DNA from: Verrucomicrobiia bacterium
GTDB taxonomy: Bacteria; Verrucomicrobiota; Verrucomicrobiia; Limisphaerales; DASXHY01
Direction: 5' to 3'
Length of the DNA stretch: 64,000 nucleotides
NCBI GenBank assembly: GCA_035629175.1
Contig: DASPIL010000107.1
Coordinates: forward strand, 237,719-301,718
How positions within the stretch are numbered: the first letter of the stretch is position 1; every line of letters begins with the position of its first letter. Positions 45,467 through 53,591 of the stretch are shown piece by piece. The notes under the pieces were generated by a model. That model made no database searches. It had not been told where the DNA came from and saw only the letters and a list, made by a program, of their open reading frames with translations. The translations under genes and the position numbers were made by a program.

Positions 45467-45760
45467 ATGGCACTGAACATCAGACCGCTCGGAGACAGAA
45501 TTCTCGTCGAGCCGGCCGAAGAGAAGGAACAGAAAAAGGGCGGAATCATCATTCCCGATACGGCTAAGGAAAAGCCGATGGAAAGCGTCGTCGTGGCGCT
45601 TGGAACCGGGAAAACTGACGACAACGGCAAGAAGGTTCCGTTCGAAGTCAAGAAGGGCGACCGCGTTCTGGTGAGCAAATACGGCGGCACGGAAATCAAA
45701 CTCGACGGCAAGGAATACAAGATCCTGAGCGCCGACGACATTCTCGCTGTGATCGACTGA
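45467..45760 (+). CDS. groES: Co-chaperonin GroES (Hsp10)
   Basis: GroES is the heptameric lid of the GroEL folding chamber. The 97-residue product has the standard start [36 protein letters not shown] and the mobile-loop region within it, the roof segment, then [34 protein letters not shown]. Its length is typical. The leader before the ATG (AACAAACACACATACT) is A/C-rich with no Shine-Dalgarno. It precedes groEL by 35 bases, and the two form the usual groESL operon. Confidence 0.98.
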   Translation: MALNIRPLGDRILVEPAEEKEQKKGGIIIPDTAKEKPMESVVVALGTGKTDDNGKKVPFEVKKGDRVLVSKYGGTEIKLDGKEYKILSADDILAVID

Positions 45761-45795
45761 CGATTTAAACCATCAACTTTCAACAACACTAAAAT

Positions 45796-47433
45796 ATGGC
45801 AGCAAAACAATTACTCTTCGAAGAGGCAGCCCGTCAGGCGCTGCTCCGCGGTGTCACCAAGCTTTCAAAGGCTGTGACCGCAACCCTCGGGCCTAAAGGC
45901 CGCAACGTCGTTCTCGACAAAAAATTCGGTTCTCCGACGGTGACCAAGGACGGCGTCTCTGTCGCCAAGGAAATCGAACTGGAAGATCCATACGAGAACA
46001 TGGGCGCACAGATGGTCCGTGAAGTCGCGAGCAAGACCAGCGACAACGCGGGCGACGGCACCACGACCGCGACAGTCCTCGCTGAAGCCATCTTCCGCGA
46101 AGGCCTGAAGCACGTCACATCGGGCGCCAACCCCATCGGGATTCAGCGCGGCATCAACAAGGCCGTCGAAGCCGCTGTCGCCAACCTCGATCGCATCGCC
46201 AAGAAGGTTAAGGACAAAGAGGAAATCAAGCAGGTCGCCACGGTATCCGCCAACTGGGACAACACCATCGGCGAAATCATCGCCGACGCGATGGACAAGG
46301 TCGGCAAGGACGGCACGATCACGGTCGAAGAGGCCAAGTCGATCGAGACCACTCTTGATGTTGTCGAAGGCATGCAGTTCGACAAGGGTTACCTCTCTCC
46401 GTACTTCGTCACCAGCGCTGAGACGATGGAAGCGAAGCTGGAAGACGCCTACATCCTTAATTACGAAAAGAAGATCAGCAACCTGAAGGATCTTCTCCCG
46501 GTCCTCGAGAGGGTTGCCAAGCTTGGCAAGCCGCTCCTGATCATTGCGGAAGATGTCGAAGGCGAAGCTCTCGCAACCCTCGTTGTCAACAAGCTCCGCG
46601 GCACCTTGAACATCTGCGCCGTGAAGGCTCCTGGATTCGGCGATCGCCGCAAAGCGATGCTTGAAGACATTGCGATCCTGACCGGCGGCAAGTGCATCAC
46701 CGAGGACCTCGGCATCAAGCTCGAAAACGTGCAGCTCGAAGACCTTGGCCGCGCCAAGAGCATCGTTGTCGACAAGGAAAACACAACGATCGTTGAAGGC
46801 TACGGAAAGAACTCCGACATTCAGGGCCGCGTGAACCAGATTCGCCGTCAGATCGAGGAAACCACCTCGGATTACGACCGCGAAAAGCTGCAGGAACGGC
46901 TGGCCAAGCTCGCTGGCGGTGTGGCTGTCATCAATGTGGGCGCCGCAACCGAAAGCGAAATGAAGGAGAAGAAGGCCCGCGTCGAAGACGCGCTGCACGC
47001 GACCCGCGCAGCCGTTGAAGAAGGCATCGTTCCTGGCGGTGGTGTGGCCCTTATCCGCTGCTTCGCAGCCATCGAAGCTGTCAAAGGCGCGAACGAGGAC
47101 GAACAGATCGGCGTTGAAATCATCAAGCGCGCAATCGAATACCCCGCCAAGTATCTGGCCGCAAACGGCGGATACGAAGGTTCGGTCGTGGTGCAGGAAA
47201 TCCGCCGCCGCAAAGGCAACGAAGGTTTCAATGCCGCCACGGGCAATTACGAAGACCTCGTCAAGGCAGGCGTCGTTGATCCCAAGAAGGTCACACGCAG
47301 CGCGCTGCAGAATGCAGCCTCCATCGCTGGGCTGCTGCTCACGACGGAATGCCTGATCACCGAAGTTCCTGAAAAGGAAAAGCCGGCTCCCGCACCGGGC
47401 GGCCATGGTGGCATGGGCGGAATGGACTACTAA
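45796..47433 (+). CDS. groEL: Chaperonin GroEL (Hsp60)
   Basis: GroEL forms the double-ring folding machine with GroES. The 545-residue protein includes the ATP-binding stretches [17 protein letters not shown] and [23 protein letters not shown], then [17 protein letters not shown] [15 protein letters not shown] with the catalytic aspartate, the apical region and the closing [43 protein letters not shown]. It ends [11 protein letters not shown], a short form of the Gly-Met tail that lines the chamber. The leader CAACAACACTAAAAT lacks a Shine-Dalgarno. It is followed by a strong intrinsic terminator. Confidence 0.98.
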   Translation: MAAKQLLFEEAARQALLRGVTKLSKAVTATLGPKGRNVVLDKKFGSPTVTKDGVSVAKEIELEDPYENMGAQMVREVASKTSDNAGDGTTTATVLAEAIFREGLKHVTSGANPIGIQRGINKAVEAAVANLDRIAKKVKDKEEIKQVATVSANWDNTIGEIIADAMDKVGKDGTITVEEAKSIETTLDVVEGMQFDKGYLSPYFVTSAETMEAKLEDAYILNYEKKISNLKDLLPVLERVAKLGKPLLIIAEDVEGEALATLVVNKLRGTLNICAVKAPGFGDRRKAMLEDIAILTGGKCITEDLGIKLENVQLEDLGRAKSIVVDKENTTIVEGYGKNSDIQGRVNQIRRQIEETTSDYDREKLQERLAKLAGGVAVINVGAATESEMKEKKARVEDALHATRAAVEEGIVPGGGVALIRCFAAIEAVKGANEDEQIGVEIIKRAIEYPAKYLAANGGYEGSVVVQEIRRRKGNEGFNAATGNYEDLVKAGVVDPKKVTRSALQNAASIAGLLLTTECLITEVPEKEKPAPAPGGHGGMGGMDY

Positions 47434-47459
47434 GCCGCGTAATTACGCAGCAATCTCAC

Positions 47460-47483
47460 GAGGCCGGGAGCAATCCCGGCCTC
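47460..47483 (+). terminator. Intrinsic terminator of groESL
   Basis: GAGGCCGGGA at 47460-47469 pairs perfectly with TCCCGGCCTC at 47474-47483 around the stable GCAA tetraloop, followed by the T-rich TTCCATTTACATTT. It begins 27 bases after the groEL stop. Confidence 0.85.
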
Positions 47484-47543
47484 TTCCATTTACATTTGGT
47501 GCTTGCCGTCACAGGGACTCTCGTTTTCCCTCACGCAACTTTC

Positions 47544-48299
47544 ATGGCCAACGTCCTGATCCGAAAAATCCAAAATTCTGTAGCGAAGTCGCGCCACGCA
47601 GGGATTAATCGAAGCGACGACTGGGGCGGCCGGCGCGTCGCAGGTCTCAATCCAAAGTCCGTATTGGATGTTGGCTGCGGTGACGGGAGCCGCCTGATTC
47701 CTTATTTCAAGAATCTGCCGTCCGATTTTTGCGGGATCGAGGGGGCCCCTGAATTGATGCAGCGCGCAAAGGAGCGTGGTCTGACGGTCAAGGATTGCGA
47801 TTTGAACGGACGATGGCCGTGGGAGTCTGGAAGATTCGACGTGGTGTTCAGCAATCAGGTGATCGAGCACGTTCACAACTGTCGAATGTTTGCGGCTGAG
47901 GCCTACCGCGTTTTGAAACCAGGCGGAACGGCAATCATCACGTCTGAAAATCTCTGCAGCCTTTTGAATTGCGCTGCCTTAATCATGGGCTACACGCCCT
48001 TTTCGCTCATGCAAACCTGCGGGCGTTATCTCGGAAACCCCCTGGGGCTTCATTACAACGAAACCTTGAGCGAACCGCTGCCGTTGGATCACCCCGCTTT
48101 CTCAGGCGTCTCAGGCCACATTCGCATTCTCACTGTGCGGCAGGCAAGGGAACTGTTTGAACTGGTCGGATTCCGCTCCGTGAAGACGGGGTCAATCAGC
48201 ATTCTTCCGCTGCCTGATCAACTCAGCCAATGGCTTGAAAAGTTCGTGGCCAACCGCGGCCACTATCTGCAAATCGAAGCCGTCAAGCCGAGAGAGTAG
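47544..48299 (+). CDS. SAM-dependent class I methyltransferase
   Basis: This 251-residue protein has a Rossmann methyltransferase core: SVLDVGCGDGSRL (motif I), then CGIEGAPELMQRAKERG, DVVFSNQVIEHV (motif post-III) and YRVLKPGGTAIITSENL. The C-terminal third is a variable substrate part (LFELVGFRSVKTGSISILPLPDQL). The closest general type is methyltransferase domain 11/23, often found in polysaccharide and lipid gene sets, and the two sugar-nucleotide dehydratase genes that converge with it fit that setting. The substrate is unknown. The start at 47544 is preferred over 47496 because the earlier frame reads through the tail of the groEL terminator. Confidence 0.82.
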   Translation: MANVLIRKIQNSVAKSRHAGINRSDDWGGRRVAGLNPKSVLDVGCGDGSRLIPYFKNLPSDFCGIEGAPELMQRAKERGLTVKDCDLNGRWPWESGRFDVVFSNQVIEHVHNCRMFAAEAYRVLKPGGTAIITSENLCSLLNCAALIMGYTPFSLMQTCGRYLGNPLGLHYNETLSEPLPLDHPAFSGVSGHIRILTVRQARELFELVGFRSVKTGSISILPLPDQLSQWLEKFVANRGHYLQIEAVKPRE

Positions 48300-48323
48300 G
48301 GCATCCGATTGGCGGAGAACCTT

Positions 48324-49316
48324 TCACGAGGAATGCCGCCCCGTCTGAAGTCGTTTCATCTCGCAGTGCACCATGTCGGCAATCATGTCCCTGAAACCGC
48401 TGGTCGGAGACCATTTCAGGAGCTGGTGCGCCTTGGCGGAACTTCCAACGAGATGCCGCGGGTCAGCGGGCCGAAACAGCTTGGGATCCTGACGCGTGCA
48501 CGCGCGCCAGTCGAGGTCCAGAACAGCGAACGCGATTTCCACAACATCCTGCACGCTGTGCAGTTTTCCCGTGGAAAACACATAGTCCTGGGGTGTCTCA
48601 TGTTGAAGCGAGAGCCACATCCCCCGCACGTAATCCCGCGCATCGCCCCAATCGCGTTGTGCGCTCGTATCACCGAGCACCAGCTCGCTCTGCTGCCCCG
48701 TCTTGATTGCAGCGGCTGCGCGGCAGATTTTTTGAGTCACAAACCCTGGCCCTCGACGGGGAGACTCGTGGTTGAACAGAATTCCGTTTACCGCAAAAAG
48801 ACCAAACGTCTGGCGATAGACGCGTGTAATTTGCGTCCCAAATGCCTTGGCGCAGCCGTATGGGGTCGCGGGCGCAATCGGTGTGGCTTCGTCCTGCGGA
48901 ACCTGTTCCGGATTTCCAAAGATTTCGCTGGAGCTCGCATGAAAGAACCTCGGCGGTTTTGGAAGCTGCCGCACCAAATCCAAAATGCGAAGGGTTCCGA
49001 AACCGGTAACGTGGCAGGTGGCTTCAACGTTCTCAAAACTTTGACCCACGTGGCTTTGGCCTGCCAGGTGATACACCTCGTCTGCATTCGCGGCTCCAAG
49101 CGCCGACTTCAACGCCTCGCGATCCTCAATGTCCGCCTCGAGAAGAAACAATCGGCGATTGATGAGCTCGGAATCCGCGATGATATGTTCGATGTTGCGC
49201 CCTGGGCCGGATCCGGGGCGGACGATGCCATGCACCTCGTAGCCGTTTTCGATCAGCAGTTCGGCCAGGTAGGACCCGTCCTGTCCCGCAATGCCTGTGA
49301 TCAGCGCCCGTTTCAC
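48324..49316 (-). CDS. GDP-mannose 4,6-dehydratase family protein (paralogue 1)
   Basis: This extended short-chain dehydrogenase of 330 residues acts on nucleotide sugars. It has the NAD(P) motif [14 protein letters not shown] (8-21), [20 protein letters not shown], the catalytic serine in HASSSEIFG (127-134) and Tyr153/Lys157 (YGCAK). The later [20 protein letters not shown] and [24 protein letters not shown] are strong GMD hallmarks. The [15 protein letters not shown] segment differs from the usual RRSS.. loop, so it is the more divergent of the pair. It overlaps the upstream paralogue by four bases. It could be a second GMD, or a related GDP-hexose epimerase or reductase such as RMD. Confidence 0.8.
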   Translation of the reverse strand: MKRALITGIAGQDGSYLAELLIENGYEVHGIVRPGSGPGRNIEHIIADSELINRRLFLLEADIEDREALKSALGAANADEVYHLAGQSHVGQSFENVEATCHVTGFGTLRILDLVRQLPKPPRFFHASSSEIFGNPEQVPQDEATPIAPATPYGCAKAFGTQITRVYRQTFGLFAVNGILFNHESPRRGPGFVTQKICRAAAAIKTGQQSELVLGDTSAQRDWGDARDYVRGMWLSLQHETPQDYVFSTGKLHSVQDVVEIAFAVLDLDWRACTRQDPKLFRPADPRHLVGSSAKAHQLLKWSPTSGFRDMIADMVHCEMKRLQTGRHSS

Positions 49317-50311
49317 GATGTTGCGGCGCCACCTTTGAGAAATGCAACATCAGCGTCTACCATCAGCCGCACCAGGTCGGCGAACTTCGTTGCCGGGCTC
49401 CAATTGAGCTTTCGCCGCGCCTTGTCGGCATTGCCAATCAGTTGATCCACCTCGGCAGGACGATAAAATTGCGGGTCGATGACCACGTGCTTCTGCCAGT
49501 CCAGTCCGACACGTTCAAATGCAAGCTGGAGAAATTCCTTCACGCTGTGAGTCTCGCCCGTGGCGATCACGTAATCGTCGGGCTCCGGCTGTTGCAGCAT
49601 CAACCACATGGCCTCCACGTATTCCTTCGCGTAACCCCAGTCGCGGCGGGCATCCAGGTTTCCCATGTGCAGCTTGTCCTGCATCCCGGCGTGAATGCGC
49701 GCGACAGCGCGGGTGATCTTGCGCGTCACGAAGTTTTCGCCGCGCCTCGGAGACTCGTGATTGAAGAGGATTCCGTTGCTGGCGTGGAGGCGATAAGACT
49801 CCCGATAATTCACGCTGATCCAATACGCGTAAACCTTGGCGCATGCGTAGGGGCTCCGCGGGTGAAACGGGGTCAATTCTGTCTGAGGCGTCTCACGCAC
49901 CTTTCCATACATTTCACTCGATGACGCCTGGTAAAAGCGCGCTGGCAATCCCAGCTGATGAATCGCTTCCAACAAACGCGCCACGCCGGTGGCTGTCACG
50001 TCCGCTGTGTAGCCTGGAATGTCAAAGCTGATCCGCACATCGCTCTGGGCCGCGAGATTATACACTTCATCAGGCTTGATGCGTTCCAGGAGCCGGATCA
50101 GGGACCCTGCATCGCTGAGATCGCCATGATGCAAGCTGACGCGATCGGCAGCAAAACCGGGCGTGGCGAACACGCGCTCCAGCTGGCCGCGATACGGTGC
50201 GGCGGTGCGGCGGACGATTCCATGCACTTCATAGCCTTTTGCCACGAGGAGTTCAGTGAGGTAGGAACCGTCCTGGCCGGTGATGCCTGTAATGAGAGCC
50301 TTTTTTGCCAT
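49313..50311 (-). CDS. GDP-mannose 4,6-dehydratase (paralogue 2)
   Basis: GMD converts GDP-mannose to GDP-4-dehydro-6-deoxymannose, the branch point to GDP-rhamnose and GDP-fucose. The 332-residue protein has [14 protein letters not shown] (9-22), [14 protein letters not shown], the catalytic ASSSEMYG (129-136) with Tyr155 and Lys159 (YACAK), [20 protein letters not shown] and [24 protein letters not shown]. Compared with E. coli GMD (373 aa) it is shorter. Its stop overlaps the start of the second paralogue (ATGA), so both are translated together. No fcl/wcaG-type gene is in the window. Confidence 0.87.
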   Translation of the reverse strand: MAKKALITGITGQDGSYLTELLVAKGYEVHGIVRRTAAPYRGQLERVFATPGFAADRVSLHHGDLSDAGSLIRLLERIKPDEVYNLAAQSDVRISFDIPGYTADVTATGVARLLEAIHQLGLPARFYQASSSEMYGKVRETPQTELTPFHPRSPYACAKVYAYWISVNYRESYRLHASNGILFNHESPRRGENFVTRKITRAVARIHAGMQDKLHMGNLDARRDWGYAKEYVEAMWLMLQQPEPDDYVIATGETHSVKEFLQLAFERVGLDWQKHVVIDPQFYRPAEVDQLIGNADKARRKLNWSPATKFADLVRLMVDADVAFLKGGAATS

Positions 50312-50660
50312 AGCAGTGAGGGCGAAGTCTTTCGGAATTAAGGTCCCGCAGCAAGCCCTGGGTCAGGCGCGGTCGCGATTGGGTTTGCGGCGGCCCGTGT
50401 GATTGCTCTCCCCGAGGTACATTCCCAGCAATTCGCCGCGTCCCGTTTTTCGGTTCCTCGACGAGAACAGACTCTTCAAAAGATTCAACAGCCAACGCAT
50501 AACAGCGTGTGATAGTTGCAGCTCGTGGCTTCAGGCTCAATACCGAAGAGCGAGGACCGCCGCCTTCAGGGTGCTTCAGTGTTAAGATTGCGATAATTGG
50601 GCCTTTGCCGCCCCGTCATTCCCTCCCCAAGGTGAGGCGGCGCGAACGCCGTGCGCCGCC
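50312..50660. other. Gene-free stretch between gmd paralogue 2 and ftsK
   Basis: No credible gene is found in this divergent spacer; the short open frames here look random. The right part (about 50631-50664) contains a palindrome-like GGCGGCGCGAACGCCGTGCGCCGCC, similar in style to the GGCGTTCACGCC element at about 32151-32170. Promoters for both directions should lie here, but I cannot point to a convincing one. Confidence 0.4.
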
Positions 50661-50702
50661 GTTCAACTTTGAACTTTGAACTTAAAACTTTGAACTTAAT
50701 CT
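50661..50702 (+). repeat. Heptamer tandem repeat directly before ftsK
   Basis: Six contiguous 7-base units lead up to the first GTG of the ftsK frame: GTTCAAC, TTTGAAC, TTTGAAC, TTAAAAC, TTTGAAC, TTAATCT. The phase is perfect. It occupies the position of the 5' leader or RBS, so it would be part of the ftsK mRNA leader or promoter. Confidence 0.75.
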
Positions 50703-50708
50703 GTGTCC

Positions 50709-53342
50709 ATGGCACGAAAGGCATCTGCAGATTCGGATTCACCGCCTCGCGGTTTTAGCGACATTGTCGGTTTTGCTCTCCTCGTCACCGCGGTATTGCT
50801 GCTGTTTGCCCAATTTTCGTTCGATCGCGGCGATATCGGTTTTATCCGAACTCCCGCCAACCGTCCGCTGCATAACTGGATCGGAACTTTGGGCGCATAC
50901 TTCGCATGGAGCATCTTTTTCCTCTTCGGCGTCGTGGGTTACATCGTGCCGCTGCTCCTGGCGATGTTCGGCGCAGCCTATCTGCTCGGCTTTTTGAACT
51001 ACCTTTGCGAACGCATTCGCTGGTCCCTCCTGTGGTCTGCTGTATTGCTTATCGCACTGACCGGCCTGTTCTACCTGGCGGGCGAAGCAGGTCTGCTGGG
51101 CGATTTCCAAAAGCGCCTTGGCATTCACACCGTTGGAGGTTTCCTGGGTTCCCTCACGTATGGTCAAACGAAGAACTACGACTTCGGCTTCGCGCTGCTC
51201 GGGCCCATTGGCGCAACAATCGTATACGCCGCACTCGGTGTTGTGAGCGTGATTTTCCTCACGGGTTTCCGCCTCGGCGAATGGCTTCAAAGCCGAATGG
51301 AACGAACTGCACCTGCCGTGGGTGAAGAGGCGGTCCTCGAACGGAAGGCGCGCGACCTTCAAAAACAGGCGAAGAAACTCCAGGAGGAAGTCGATCGCTC
51401 CAAACCCGGCATTGGCGCCGACCTTCAGCCGGTACCCGAGCCGACTGTGCGTGACCTGAGCATTTCTCCGTCGAAGGGCGCTCCGCGCACAAAGAAGTCA
51501 GAATCGCCCGCCGACTCACCCATCGTCCAGGAAGGCGAAGTCATCACGGCGCGCGAGATCGCTGCCGCCAGCACCAGCGACGTTCTCGGGAAAGGAGCGG
51601 AAGCTCCCTCCGACAAACAAACATCATCAGCCAAAGAGGGCGAAAAGGTTGAAGGAAAGGCGGATCCCGTCGTAACAATCGCCGACAGCACCGCGCCCGC
51701 GCCAGCCGCAGTCCGCCCCAAGCTTGTTCCAAGGAAACCGAAGCCGATTACCGTGGCTTCCACACCGATGATCGGCAACTACCAGTTGCCGACCATGGAT
51801 TTTCTCCAGCATCCCGATCCCAATCTCAAGCCGACGGAATCCAAGGAGGAGTTGATGGCGAACGCGCGCCTGATGCAGCAGACACTCGCGCAATTCGATA
51901 TTGAAGTGGCACTCGGCGACATTACGAAAGGCCCGACGATTACCCGATACGAACTGCATCCCGCGCCTGGCGTGAAGCTGGAAAAGATTCAGGGCTTGAA
52001 CAACAACCTTGCCGCCGCCTTGAAAGCGGAACGGATCAACATTCTCGCGCCAGTTCCCGGGAAAAGCTCGGTCGGAATCGAGGTGCCGAACCTCGTGAAG
52101 ACGAAGGTGATCATGCGCGACCTGCTCGAATCCGACGAATGGCGCAACAGCAAGGCGCGCATTCCGCTCGCTCTCGGCAAGGACGTGTATGGCCACCCAA
52201 TCATCGCGGACCTCGCCGAAATGCCGCACTGCCTCATCGCGGGCAGCACGGGTTCCGGCAAATCCGTGTGCATCAACTCCATCATTGCCTCGCTGCTTTA
52301 TAAATTTTCGCCCGATCAATTGCGGTTTGTGATGATCGATCCCAAGGTGGTTGAGCTGCAGCAATACAACGCGCTGCCGCACCTCGTGGTGCCCGTTGTC
52401 ACCGATCCGAAGAAAGTGATTCTCGCCCTGCGCTGGGTGGTGAATGAAATGGAGAAGCGTTACCAGATCTTCGCCAAGGTCGGCGTCCGCAACATCGCTT
52501 CGTTCAATTCGCGTCCCAAGAACAAGCCGCTGCCGCAGCAGGAACCGGAACTGCCGTTGATGGCCAAGAAGGAAAAAGTGGAACCCGGCGCCGAAGGTTT
52601 TGCTGTCGAAGTTGACGAGGAGATTGTTGTTCCTCGCGAGGACGACATCGTGATCCCTGAGAAGCTGAGCTATATCGTCGTTATCATTGACGAGCTCGCC
52701 GATCTCATGCTGGTCGCGCCTGCTGATGTGGAAATGGCGATCGCGCGCATCACGCAGATGGCGCGTGCTGCCGGAATTCATTGCATCGTTGCGACGCAGC
52801 GCCCGTCAGTGGACGTCATCACAGGCGTGATCAAGGCCAATATTCCCGCGCGCATTGCGTTCCAGGTGGCGGCGAAGGTGGATTCAAGAACGATTCTTGA
52901 CGCGATGGGAGCCGACAAGTTGCTGGGCAAGGGCGACATGCTTTATCTCCCGCCCGGATCGGCCCGCCTCATTCGAGCGCAAGGCGCGCTGATCACGGAC
53001 GGCGAAATCCAAAGCGTGGTCGACTTCATCGCGAAGCAGGCGAAACCCAGCTACGAGGTTGAAATTCACCAGCAGCTGTCCAAACCGGTGAGCACCTTTG
53101 AAGGCGAAGGCGGCATTGACGAAGATGAATCGCTGATCGAGCAATGCATTGAAGTGATTCGAAGCGAGCAAAAGGCAAGCGTGTCCCTCATGCAACGCCG
53201 CCTGCGGCTCGGCTACACGCGGGCAGCGCGCATCATGGACGAACTTGAGAACCGCGGCATTGTCGGCCCAAGCAAAGGCGCCGAGCCGCGCGACATTCTG
53301 ATAGACCTCGACGGCGGCGGTGCAGACGGCGCGGGTCAGTGA
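50709..53342 (+). CDS. ftsK: DNA translocase FtsK/SpoIIIE
   Basis: FtsK anchors at the division septum and pumps DNA so that chromosomes are cleared and dimers resolved with XerCD at dif. The 877-residue protein has about four N-terminal membrane helices (about 20-180), a charged low-complexity linker (about 200-380), then the alpha/beta motor with Walker A GSTGSGKS at about 512-519 and YIVVIIDELADLMLVAPADVE (Walker B). The motor carries an acidic insert (KKEKVEPGAEGFAVEVDEEI by position). The C-terminal gamma winged helix (LIEQCIEVIRSEQKASVSLMQRRLRLGYTRAARIMDELENRGIVGP) reads KOPS-like sites. ATG 50709 is used; a GTG two codons earlier is possible. The Xer gene at 1010-1969 would be a functional partner. 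Confidence 0.95.
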   Translation: MARKASADSDSPPRGFSDIVGFALLVTAVLLLFAQFSFDRGDIGFIRTPANRPLHNWIGTLGAYFAWSIFFLFGVVGYIVPLLLAMFGAAYLLGFLNYLCERIRWSLLWSAVLLIALTGLFYLAGEAGLLGDFQKRLGIHTVGGFLGSLTYGQTKNYDFGFALLGPIGATIVYAALGVVSVIFLTGFRLGEWLQSRMERTAPAVGEEAVLERKARDLQKQAKKLQEEVDRSKPGIGADLQPVPEPTVRDLSISPSKGAPRTKKSESPADSPIVQEGEVITAREIAAASTSDVLGKGAEAPSDKQTSSAKEGEKVEGKADPVVTIADSTAPAPAAVRPKLVPRKPKPITVASTPMIGNYQLPTMDFLQHPDPNLKPTESKEELMANARLMQQTLAQFDIEVALGDITKGPTITRYELHPAPGVKLEKIQGLNNNLAAALKAERINILAPVPGKSSVGIEVPNLVKTKVIMRDLLESDEWRNSKARIPLALGKDVYGHPIIADLAEMPHCLIAGSTGSGKSVCINSIIASLLYKFSPDQLRFVMIDPKVVELQQYNALPHLVVPVVTDPKKVILALRWVVNEMEKRYQIFAKVGVRNIASFNSRPKNKPLPQQEPELPLMAKKEKVEPGAEGFAVEVDEEIVVPREDDIVIPEKLSYIVVIIDELADLMLVAPADVEMAIARITQMARAAGIHCIVATQRPSVDVITGVIKANIPARIAFQVAAKVDSRTILDAMGADKLLGKGDMLYLPPGSARLIRAQGALITDGEIQSVVDFIAKQAKPSYEVEIHQQLSKPVSTFEGEGGIDEDESLIEQCIEVIRSEQKASVSLMQRRLRLGYTRAARIMDELENRGIVGPSKGAEPRDILIDLDGGGADGAGQ

Positions 53343-53364
53343 GCGGCTTTGCGTAGCGGCCATA

Positions 53365-53575
53365 GCGCAGACTTCCAAGTCTGCCGCAGCATCAAGCTTC
53401 CATGCCGGCCGGGTCCGGAGCGCCAACTTGCAGTTGGCTTAGCGCGTTCGATCTGGCTGGGCAGCGGAACTTGTGAGAGTTGGCCGTCTTCTGCCAGGAC
53501 GGATCTAACTGACTCTGAATCTGGCCATTGTTTCTTCGATCATCGTAAGACTGCAAGTCGGCGCTCCGGCGTCAC
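53365..53575. repeat. Cluster of hairpin repeats between ftsK and the patatin gene
   Basis: This convergent gap holds several short palindromes: CAGACTTCCAAGTCTG (53368-53383, perfect), GCCAACTTGCAGTTGGC (53422-53438), and looser copies around AGTTGGCCGTCTTCTGCCAGGACGG and GACTGCAAGTCGGCG. They belong with the hairpins at 38544, 60012-60112 and 62235. They could serve as a bidirectional transcription stop. Confidence 0.75.
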
Positions 53576-53591
53576 CCTAAAGCTGCGGCTT

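Noticed and set aside
45865..47406. Long reverse-strand open frame of over 500 codons opposite groEL
   Set aside because: It is the exact antisense of groEL; GC-rich codon bias opens the opposite frame. The product has no recognisable domain.
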